From positions 1 through 35,806 of the forward strand of contig CABURV010000016.1 of assembly GCA_902494035.1 (NCBI GenBank): a stretch of DNA of 35,806 bases. The letters run 5' to 3'. The position numbers and the translations under genes were made by a program. Positions 30,550-35,806 of the stretch are shown here, piece after piece (position 1 is the first letter of the stretch; each line of letters begins with the position of its first letter). The DNA is from an uncultured Collinsella sp. (GTDB taxonomy: Bacteria; Actinomycetota; Coriobacteriia; Coriobacteriales; Coriobacteriaceae). A model generated the notes under the pieces. The model made no database searches, had not been told where the DNA came from, and saw only the letters and a list, made by a program, of their open reading frames with translations.

Positions 30550-31272
30550 ATGGGCTTCCTTGACGAGATTAAAAATAAGATGCACCTGGGCGGCCAGCAG
30601 GGTTACGACCAGGGTTATGGCCAGGACGACGACTACGGCTACGATGATGGCTATGACGATGGCTATCAGGGCAACGGCTACAGCGGTGCCTCGGGTGAGG
30701 GCTTCTACACCCAAGACGAGCCGAGCAACGGCCTGTTGGGTCAGACGCGCCGTGGCGAAGCTGAGTCGGTGGCCGTGTATACCCGCTCCGGTCAGCTGGT
30801 CGGCGATGACTCCCGTCATGCCACGACGTATAACCCGCCTTCGCGCTCGCAGGACAGTGTTGCGAGCGGTTATCGTCCTGGTGCCTATGACACGCCGTCG
30901 AGCTACGCCGAGAACACCCGCGCCCGTGCCGCCGCTGCGCCCGCGCCTACACCGAGCGATGCCTCGGCCTATGCGAGCAACATCATCAACGCCACGCCGC
31001 AGCTGCCGGCCTATGTCCTGCGCCCCGAGAGCTATGACGACGTGGAGACCGTTGTACGTCGTGTTCGCACCAAGCAGCCTGTCGCACTGATTTTTGTGGG
31101 CGTACGCACCGAAGTCGCTAAGCGCGTCTTGGACTTCTCTTACGGCTTTGCCTGCGGTCTGGGTGCCACGGTCAAGGAGGTGGGCGACCGCGTGTTCATG
31201 GTGCTGCCCGCCGGCTGCGAGGTCAAGGATTCGGACCTCAAGAAGCTTCGTGCCGACGGCTACCTTAAGTAA
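30550..31272 (+). CDS. sepF: Cell division protein SepF
   Basis: 240 aa, longer than Bacillus SepF (about 150). The N-terminus MGFLDEIKNKMHLGG is the amphipathic membrane anchor. A long linker (about residues 16-150) starts with a Tyr/Gly/Asp/Gln-rich segment with repeated GYD/YGY-type units and continues as Ser/Ala/Pro-rich disordered sequence. The C-terminal SepF domain (about 155-240) carries PESYDDVETVVRRVRTKQP and RVLDFSYGFACGLGATVKEV. SepF tethers FtsZ to the membrane in bacteria lacking ftsA, which is absent from this cluster. GAGAGGAC (30536-30543) precedes ATG 30550 by 6 nt. Confidence 0.94.
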   Translation: MGFLDEIKNKMHLGGQQGYDQGYGQDDDYGYDDGYDDGYQGNGYSGASGEGFYTQDEPSNGLLGQTRRGEAESVAVYTRSGQLVGDDSRHATTYNPPSRSQDSVASGYRPGAYDTPSSYAENTRARAAAAPAPTPSDASAYASNIINATPQLPAYVLRPESYDDVETVVRRVRTKQPVALIFVGVRTEVAKRVLDFSYGFACGLGATVKEVGDRVFMVLPAGCEVKDSDLKKLRADGYLK

Positions 31273-31281
31273 AGACAAGAC

Positions 31282-31287
31282 GAGGAG
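31282..31287 (+). promoter_or_regulatory. Ribosome binding site that points to an ATC start for yggT
   Basis: GAGGAG lies 6 nt before ATC 31294, ideal spacing. No ATG, GTG or TTG exists in this frame between the sepF stop at 31270 and ATG 31372. Confidence 0.6.
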
Positions 31288-31293
31288 ATTCCC

Positions 31294-31575
31294 ATCAACA
31301 TCTACACTATCGTCCAGCTGGTCAACACGCTGTTTAATTTCTATTCCACGCTCATTGTCGTCTACTGCTTTATGACGTGGATTCCCATGAAGCAGGGTGG
31401 TTTGCTTCAGGATATTGCTGCGGTGCTTGATAGCGTGTGCAGTCCGTGGCTTAACCTGTTCCGTCGTTTCATCCCGCCGATGGGCGGTATCGATTTTTCG
31501 CCGGTCGTTGCGATTATTGCGTTGCAGTTGGTGCAGAGGCTGGTTCTGCAGCTTCTTATAGGTATACTCGTGTAG
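31294..31575 (+). CDS. yggT: YggT-family membrane protein, apparent ATC start
   Basis: 93 aa if translation starts at ATC 31294. Two membrane segments are separated by a short amphipathic loop: the first is about residues 5-28 (IVQLVNTLFNFYSTLIVVYC), followed by the family motif TWIPMKQGGLLQDIAAVLDSVCSPWLNLFRRFIPPMGG, here cited by position as residues 28-65, and the second at about 70-92. The family has a role near cell division or osmotic stress that is not well defined. The first ATG in frame (31372) would remove the whole first membrane segment and has no ribosome binding site. The ATC has GAGGAG 6 nt upstream. It lies between sepF and divIVA, as in other Gram-positives. Confidence 0.75.
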   Translation: MNIYTIVQLVNTLFNFYSTLIVVYCFMTWIPMKQGGLLQDIAAVLDSVCSPWLNLFRRFIPPMGGIDFSPVVAIIALQLVQRLVLQLLIGILV

Positions 31576-31636
31576 AACTGACTTAGTAACTTACGTCGGG
31601 CGTGTAGCGCCAAGGCGATGAAAAAGGAGACTTGTT

Positions 31637-32311
31637 ATGGCTATTACCCCTGCAGACATCCAGGCTCAGACTTTCTCTGAGGCCAAACGTGGCTACGATC
31701 CTGCCGAGGTCGACGTCTTCTTGGAGACGCTGTCCTCCGAGGTTGACGCTATGCTTGCTAAGATCGTCGACCTTAAGGGTCGTCTGACTGCTACCGAGCA
31801 GCAGCTTGCCGATGCGCAGGCTCAGCTTGCCCAGGCTCAGGATGCCCCCGCCCAGGCCGTTCCTGCCGCCCCCGTGGCTGCTCCCGCCCCTGACTTCTCC
31901 GCTCAGGAGCGCCAGATTTCCGCTGCCCTGATCGCTGCCCAGCAGACCGCTGAGACCATCGTCAACGATGCCAATGAGAACGCTGAGCGTATCCGCAACG
32001 AGGCTGACGCCAAGGCACGCGAGGTTATCCGCCAGGCTCTGACCGAGAAGCAGGCCGAGCTCGAGGAGATCGATCGTCTCAAGGCTTCCCGTGAGGAGTT
32101 CAAGGCCGAGTACCTCAAGCTCATCCAGCACTTCATGGACGATGCCCAGAACTCCTTCCCGGCCGACCTCATGGCCTCCACGCCGGTCGGTTCCGCCGCT
32201 TCTCCTGCGGTGACTGTTCCCGCCGAGCCGCTGCCCGTCGCTGACCCGGTTGTCCCCGTGGCCGATCCCTTTGCCCCGATCGACAACTTCGCTGCCGACG
32301 ACCTGGACTAA
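31637..32311 (+). CDS. divIVA: DivIVA-domain protein
   Basis: 224 aa. The N-terminal DivIVA domain is clear: ITPADIQAQTFSEAKRGYDP followed by AEVDVFLETLSSEVD, which binds curved membrane in the family. A first coiled coil (about 38-70), a Pro/Ala-rich break (about 72-90) and a second long coiled coil (about 95-170) follow, with a disordered Pro/Ala/Val tail. It likely marks poles or septa and recruits division or growth proteins. AAGGAG (31624-31629) is 7 nt before ATG 31637. TATACT at 31563-31568 inside the end of yggT could be its own -10 box. Confidence 0.93.
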   Translation: MAITPADIQAQTFSEAKRGYDPAEVDVFLETLSSEVDAMLAKIVDLKGRLTATEQQLADAQAQLAQAQDAPAQAVPAAPVAAPAPDFSAQERQISAALIAAQQTAETIVNDANENAERIRNEADAKAREVIRQALTEKQAELEEIDRLKASREEFKAEYLKLIQHFMDDAQNSFPADLMASTPVGSAASPAVTVPAEPLPVADPVVPVADPFAPIDNFAADDLD

Positions 32312-32337
32312 CATTCGGCCTACAATTTAGTGCCTAG

Positions 32338-32367
32338 AAAGGACCCGCAGCTTGCGGGTCCTTTTTT
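32338..32367 (+). terminator. Intrinsic terminator after divIVA
   Basis: AAAGGACCCGCA (32338-32349) pairs perfectly with TGCGGGTCCTTT (32353-32364) around GCT, and runs into TTTTTT. Strong and probably bidirectional. Confidence 0.92.
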
Positions 32368-32391
32368 ATGACTGTGCCGGGGGCGTAACAT

Positions 32392-32429
32392 AAAAAACCG
32401 AGCCCTGCACATAGTGGCGCAGAACTCGG
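32392..32429 (-). terminator. Terminator of the nitroreductase gene
   Basis: On the - strand CCGAGTTCTGC pairs with GCAGGGCTCGG (two T-G pairs) around a 10-nt loop, followed by TTTTTT. It faces the divIVA terminator, as expected between convergent genes. Confidence 0.85.
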
Positions 32430-32477
32430 CGAACAGGTGAGCGGTAAAAGGTAGGTTTTGAGGCATGTCCTAAAAAT

Positions 32478-33008
32478 CTACTTGAGGAGGAAGTCGGGGA
32501 GGGAAACGGTACGGGCCTCGCGATGCTCGGGATCGGCGATGTGGTCGGCAGGATAGCCACAGACGAGCATGTGATAGGGATAGACGCCCTTGGGCAGGTT
32601 GAACTGCTCCTGTGCCACCTCAGGCTTAAAATGGCATACCCAGCACGTCCCCAGGCCCTGCTCGGTGGCCTCCATCATCATCTGATCGCAGACGATCGAA
32701 GTATCGATGGCACTCGAGTTCATCTGATCATACGGGCGCACCCAAGCATCATCGGTAACGCTGCAAATAAGGAAGACAAGCGGAGCCCCAAAGATAGACC
32801 CATCACGAGCAAACCGAGGCTGACAAGCAGCAGCCTTCTCCAGAAGCTCGGGCGTATCCAACACCATCACACGGGTTGGATGATTATTACAAGCAGAAGG
32901 AGCAATACGCCCAGTCTCAACAATGGCATCCACCACAGCCTGCTCCACAGCCCGATCTTCAAACTCACGACAAGAATACCGACCCCGAGCCAGATCCAAA
33001 TAAGACAT
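32478..33008 (-). CDS. Nitroreductase-family FMN oxidoreductase
   Basis: 176 aa, short member of the family. It begins SYLDLARGRYSCREFEDRAV, the usual N-terminal signature in which the Arg-x-Ser-x-Arg-x-F motif binds FMN phosphate (here RYSCREF). Conserved APSACNNHP and GLGTCWVCHF also fit. Such enzymes reduce nitro compounds, quinones or flavins with NAD(P)H; the substrate cannot be told. I chose ATG 33008 (reverse strand), preceded by GGAGGG (33014-33019 on the + strand) 5 nt away. The frame is open further upstream to 33074, but that stretch is hydrophobic and outside the family. It is transcribed alone, behind an unusual CCAAA-rich leader. Confidence 0.88.
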   Translation of the reverse strand: MSYLDLARGRYSCREFEDRAVEQAVVDAIVETGRIAPSACNNHPTRVMVLDTPELLEKAAACQPRFARDGSIFGAPLVFLICSVTDDAWVRPYDQMNSSAIDTSIVCDQMMMEATEQGLGTCWVCHFKPEVAQEQFNLPKGVYPYHMLVCGYPADHIADPEHREARTVSLPDFLLK

Positions 33009-33040
33009 ACAAGCCCTCCAACAATTAAAAATCAAACAAA

Positions 33041-33166
33041 CCCAAAGTAACCCAAACAGTACCCAAAGCAGCAATCAGCCAAACGCTCATCAAGGGCCAA
33101 AGTGTCCGAACGGATACCAAAGGTCCCTTCAGCCAAACCCCCATTGCGCTAAACCTATCAGCCAAA
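33041..33166 (-). repeat. Array of TTTGG (CCAAA) units upstream of the nitroreductase
   Basis: Eight CCAAA units (+ strand reading) occur in about 126 nt, starting near 33042, 33052, 33063, 33079, 33097, 33117, 33133 and 33162. The first three are 10-11 nt apart, close to a helical turn. TCAGCCAAA is repeated exactly at 33075-33083, 33129-33137 and 33158-33166. No promoter with normal spacing is obvious here. The region could be an operator array or simple-sequence expansion. Confidence 0.45.
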
Positions 33167-33190
33167 GTTCCAATGGTGGTACATAAGGGA

Positions 33191-33269
33191 GCGGGCCCGA
33201 CCACTCATAACCTTTTGAACGACTCTGCTTGCAGCCGGAGTGAAAAAGGTTATTAGTGGTCGGGCCCGC
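33191..33269. repeat. Long hairpin: 26-bp arms, 27-nt loop
   Basis: Arms 33191-33216 and 33244-33269 are complementary except for one position, and the outer part contains CGGGCCCG. The loop includes CTGC/GCAG. It ends 25 nt before the stop codon of the DUF47 gene on the - strand, so it could serve as its 3' end, but no T run follows on either strand. Confidence 0.65.
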
Positions 33270-33293
33270 GACCGGTGGGACATGTACCCCCAA

Positions 33294-33917
33294 TTAACTG
33301 TTCTTCATGACAATCGAATCCACAACATCGGCCACATTCTCGCAGCAGTCGGCGCAGTACTCCAGGAAGGCGTAGACGTCACGCCAAGCGATGACCTCGA
33401 GCGGATCCTTGCCGTTAACGTGCAAGTTGCGCATGGCGTTGATGTAGAGCTCGTCGGCCTCGGACTCGATGGTGTTGATCTGGATGACCAGCTCGCGCAG
33501 CGTTTTGGACTTGCGGTAGTTGGGAAGCTCGACCATCAGGTCTTTCATGGCGCGGCAGGCGTCAGTCACCTTGTGGGCGATGACGATGGCGTCGGGATGG
33601 ATGCTCTGGATGTTGGTGAAGTAGACGCGCTGCACGACGCCCTCGATGCGGTCGAGCACGGTGTCGAGTGAGCAGCTCATCAGATCCAGATCCTCGCGCT
33701 CGAGCGGGGTGATAAAGGCGGTGAGCAGGGCGTCTTCGAGCTCGTGGTGCTTCTTGTCTGCCGCATGCTCAATCGCATGCATCTTATCGAGCATGTCGTG
33801 GATCTGCGCGGGGTCAAAGTTCTCAAAAATCTTGGTGAGCAGCTCGGCTGCCTGAACGGCGAGGTCGGCGCAGGCAACGTAGTTATCAAAGTAGAACGAA
33901 TCGGGTTTCTTTGCCAT
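33294..33917 (-). CDS. DUF47 family protein, PhoU-like partner of Pit
   Basis: 207 aa, all-helical, PhoU-related (DUF47, formerly UPF0111/YkaA). Typical are FDPAQIHDMLDKMHAIEHAADKK (residues about 34-56), FITPLEREDLDLMS, LDTVLDRIEGVVQRVY and the C-terminal EYCADCCENVADVVDSI. Genes of this family are regularly paired with pit and are needed for or regulate low-affinity phosphate uptake. TCCTTT (33925-33930, reverse AAAGGA) lies 7 nt before the start at 33917. It follows pit by 67 nt on the same strand, so the two are probably one operon. Confidence 0.92.
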   Translation of the reverse strand: MAKKPDSFYFDNYVACADLAVQAAELLTKIFENFDPAQIHDMLDKMHAIEHAADKKHHELEDALLTAFITPLEREDLDLMSCSLDTVLDRIEGVVQRVYFTNIQSIHPDAIVIAHKVTDACRAMKDLMVELPNYRKSKTLRELVIQINTIESEADELYINAMRNLHVNGKDPLEVIAWRDVYAFLEYCADCCENVADVVDSIVMKNS

Positions 33918-33984
33918 GGGTGGGTCCTTTCGAGGCGAAGACGGGTGGGCGAAGTAATGCGGTCCGGATGGACGTTCGGTTTGA

Positions 33985-35034
33985 CTAGAGGAACATCATG
34001 AACAGCTTGGCCATGACAAAGCTGATGAGTCCGCAGGCGGGGAAGGTGAAGAACCAGGTGAACATCATGTCTTTGACGACGCCGAAGTTGATGGCTGAGA
34101 GGCGCTTGACGGCACCGACGCCCATGATGGCGCAGGTCTTGATGTGTGTGGAGGACACGGGGATGCCGGTAAGGGTGGCAAGCAGCAGGTTTGCGGCGCC
34201 CGCCAGGTCGGCGGAGAAGCCCTGATACTTTTCGAGCTTGACCATGCTCTGGCCGACGGACTTGATGATGCGCTCGCCGCCCACGCTGGTGCCGATACCC
34301 ATAGTGGCCGAGCACAGCAGCATAATCCAGATGGGGATGCCTGCATCGCCGACGCTCGTCTGGCCGCTGGCAAAGGCCACGCCTAAAAAGAGCACGCCGA
34401 TGAACTTCTGTCCATCCTGCGCGCCGTGCATAAAGCTCATGGCCGCAGCGCTCGCGATCTGAGCGTATTTAAAGAAGACATTGGCACGTCGCCTGTTGGC
34501 GGCGGCGAAAAGAATCGAGACGAGCTTGCACAGGACCCAGCCCATGACAAAGCCCAGGCCGATGGAGAGCGCCAGGCCGTAGATGACCTTCATCCACTCG
34601 TGGACGTTGACGCTGCTCGCACCGCCGAGGGCGATGGCGGCACCGGTCAGGCCGGCGATAAGGCTGTGGCTTTGCGAGGTGGGGATGCCAAAACGCGACG
34701 CTGTGGCGCCGTAGACGACGATGGAGAACAGCGCCGCGCATAGGCAGGCGAGCGCCATGGTGCTGTTTCCGCCAAAGTCGACGATATGTGAGATGGTGTT
34801 GGCGACGCTCGCGTTAAAGTGCGTCATGATGAGCACGCCGAGGAAGTTGAATGCGGCGCTCATGAGAATGGCGGCGCGGGCGGGCATGCAACGCGTAGTG
34901 ACGCAGGTCGCGATGGCGTTGGGCGCGTCGGTCCATCCATTGACGAAGATGGCACCCAACGCGAGGATCACGGTGACGGCAAGGACTGGGTTCGACACAA
35001 TTTGGCCGAGGAAGGTTGAGAACGTTACGTCCAT
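33985..35034 (-). CDS. pit: Inorganic phosphate transporter, Pit family
   Basis: 349 aa with about ten membrane segments. The family repeat signature is visible twice: GWTDAPNAIATCVTTR (about residues 33-48) and the second-half region GIPVSSTHIKTCAIMGVG, and FNASVANTISHIVDFGG, GIPTSQSHSLIAGLTG and SFMHGAQDGQKFIGVLFLG also match. Pit proteins take up metal-phosphate complexes driven by protons or sodium, with lower affinity than Pst. The start at 35034 has only a weak purine-rich GAGAAAG upstream. It is transcribed toward and probably with the DUF47 gene, away from the pst operon. Confidence 0.95.
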   Translation of the reverse strand: MDVTFSTFLGQIVSNPVLAVTVILALGAIFVNGWTDAPNAIATCVTTRCMPARAAILMSAAFNFLGVLIMTHFNASVANTISHIVDFGGNSTMALACLCAALFSIVVYGATASRFGIPTSQSHSLIAGLTGAAIALGGASSVNVHEWMKVIYGLALSIGLGFVMGWVLCKLVSILFAAANRRRANVFFKYAQIASAAAMSFMHGAQDGQKFIGVLFLGVAFASGQTSVGDAGIPIWIMLLCSATMGIGTSVGGERIIKSVGQSMVKLEKYQGFSADLAGAANLLLATLTGIPVSSTHIKTCAIMGVGAVKRLSAINFGVVKDMMFTWFFTFPACGLISFVMAKLFMMFL

Positions 35035-35284
35035 ATATGGGCTTTCTCGAAGTTTGCAGACACGTTACAAAAACATGATAAATCGTATCACCTTCTGCGG
35101 GTCTCTTTACCGAGTTCTGATGGGAGAAGTGGACTTTTTGGCACTAAAATTGAATATTAGCCCTGTTGACCGCGGGTGTTCTTTTTGCTAACACGCCATG
35201 CGGACACGTGCGATTACTACGACACTCCAAAACCACAGTCTGTTCGCTTTACAACATACAAACATGCGTTCGATAATAGGAGGC
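35035..35284. promoter_or_regulatory. Divergent control region between pit and the downstream small gene
   Basis: On the + strand TTGACC (35166-35171), a 17-nt spacer and TAACAC (35189-35194) form a plausible promoter for the gene at 35285. On the pit side a dyad TGATA-N5-TATCA (35076-35090) lies 42 nt before the pit start and contains TACGAT, a possible -10 for pit. A divergent operator is possible. No Pho-box-like repeat is evident. Confidence 0.4.
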
Positions 35285-35623
35285 ATGGAATATCGACAGA
35301 CAGACGGCAAAACTCGGCGCGTGCACAAGCAGTATGTGGACGTCGTGGCCCGCATCCTCGCGGGCGGACAGGTCGTGCCGGTCACCGTCTGCTGGGTCGA
35401 CGGCCGTTGTTTTACGATCGACGAAATTATCTCGACCACCGGGTTTGGCCTGATGGTCTACGGCATCCGTACGGCAACATATAAGGTGCGTTTTGGCGGG
35501 CACGCGACCGAGTTGTATCTGGAGGACCAGACGCGCGAGCGGGCGGACGGCTCGCAGGCGCACGTGATGCGTTGGTGGGTCTGGGCCTTTGATCGTACGC
35601 TTGAGGGCGAGCGCCGTAGGTAA
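35285..35623 (+). CDS. Small conserved-looking protein of unknown function
   Basis: 112 aa. I do not recognise it with confidence. After a basic N-terminus come alternating beta-strand-like segments: VTVCWVDGRCFTIDEIISTT, a hydrophobic turn, TATYKVRFGGHATELYLEDQ, then a Trp-rich end (HVMRWWVWAFD). The pattern recalls small actinobacterial beta-barrel families such as DUF6504, an inference only. The start is doubtful: AGGAGG (35278-35283) stands only 1 nt before ATG 35285, too close for normal use. ATG 35264 would be internal to no binding site, and GTG 35321-region starts would trim the basic end. The coding frame itself is supported by a good upstream promoter and by codon use like the neighbours. 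Confidence 0.6.
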   Translation: MEYRQTDGKTRRVHKQYVDVVARILAGGQVVPVTVCWVDGRCFTIDEIISTTGFGLMVYGIRTATYKVRFGGHATELYLEDQTRERADGSQAHVMRWWVWAFDRTLEGERRR

Positions 35624-35641
35624 GGACGTGCGGCATTCGGG

Positions 35642-35647
35642 TACAAT
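35642..35647 (+). promoter_or_regulatory. Candidate -10 box (TACAAT) for the last gene
   Basis: TACAAT lies 55 nt upstream of ATG 35702 and 19 nt after the previous stop codon. No -35 hexamer is recognisable at normal spacing. Confidence 0.45.
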
Positions 35648-35701
35648 GGCAGGAATCTTGTCACCTACGGCGCTGTCGTGCGCTTTTTGAAAGGACGAAG
35701 T

Positions 35702-35806
35702 ATGAACGATATCCAGGGCTATCAGAACGGCCCCATCGAGACCGGCGCAAGCCGCGCCAAGGAGATGTCGCCGCGCGCGTACAATCTCGCCATGTCTGCC
35801 CTCATC
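35702..35806 (+). CDS. Bax inhibitor-1 (YccA/YetJ) family membrane protein, 3' partial
   Basis: 35 residues are inside the window. They end in RAKEMSPRAYNLAMSALI, which matches the start of bacterial Bax-inhibitor-1 proteins (a disordered N-terminus, then SPRAYN just before the first membrane segment). The family forms seven-helix membrane proteins, some of them pH-sensitive calcium leak channels. AAAGGA (35690-35695) is 6 nt before ATG 35702. The call rests on a short stretch only. Confidence 0.65.
   Translation, partial: MNDIQGYQNGPIETGASRAKEMSPRAYNLAMSALI

Noticed and set aside
30550..31272. Tandem DNA repeats as slippage locus in sepF
   Set aside because: Gly/Tyr/Asp codons recur but the DNA units are not exact tandem copies, so phase variation by slippage is not supported.
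33041..33166. CRISPR array
   Set aside because: The repeated unit is only 5-9 nt and irregularly spaced; there are no long repeats, no unique spacers of equal length and no cas genes.

Overview
The window is a G+C-rich, densely coding chromosomal segment. It most likely comes from a Coriobacteriia actinobacterium close to Collinsella. This rests on protein character and gene order: a dcw cluster without ftsA, ftsZ followed by a ylmD/ylmE-sepF-yggT-divIVA block, a Gram-positive type arginine deiminase locus, and DUF1846. I could not run a search, so the taxon is an inference. I see no tRNA, rRNA, CRISPR array, transposase or prophage gene.

Layout. (1) 1-2845, + strand: arginine deiminase pathway, with the end of arcA, a catabolic ornithine carbamoyltransferase and a YfcC-type transporter likely exchanging arginine and ornithine. 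(2) 2846-3378: a gene-free 530-nt stretch with at least five separate palindromes, including a 100-bp concentric one and a 30-bp stem hairpin, followed by a TATAAT promoter. (3) 3379-8232: DUF1846 protein, a small winged-helix regulator with an inverted repeat in its leader, CTP synthase (pyrG) and a XerD-like recombinase, ended by a 20-bp-stem terminator. (4) 8233-8694: a 460-nt control region with a 24-bp palindrome, a TGGGG repeat array (MraZ-box-like, also a G-quadruplex motif) and a good sigma70-type promoter. (5) 8695-24185: the division and cell wall cluster mraZ-rsmH-ftsL-ftsI-murF-mraY-murD-ftsW-murG-murC-murB-ftsQ-ftsZ. It makes and flips peptidoglycan precursors and builds the divisome; murE is missing from its usual place. 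(6) 24396-29632: pgeF (ylmD) translationally coupled to pstS-pstC-pstA-pstB-phoU, behind a candidate Pho box. This phosphate operon splits the usual ylmD-ylmE neighbourhood. (7) 29752-32311: yggS (ylmE), sepF, yggT (apparently with an ATC start codon) and divIVA. (8) 32392-35034, - strand: a nitroreductase, and a low-affinity phosphate transporter pit with its DUF47 partner. (9) 35166-35806, + strand: a small unrecognised protein and the start of a Bax-inhibitor-1 family membrane protein.

Most genes are ordinary housekeeping genes. The points worth a second look are in the control regions and gene order: the palindrome-rich spacers, the mraZ control region, the Pho-box/pgeF/pst coupling, the non-canonical yggT start, and the long Arg/Gly/Pro-rich cytoplasmic tails shared by several divisome proteins. 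I did not find a convincing new multi-gene system.
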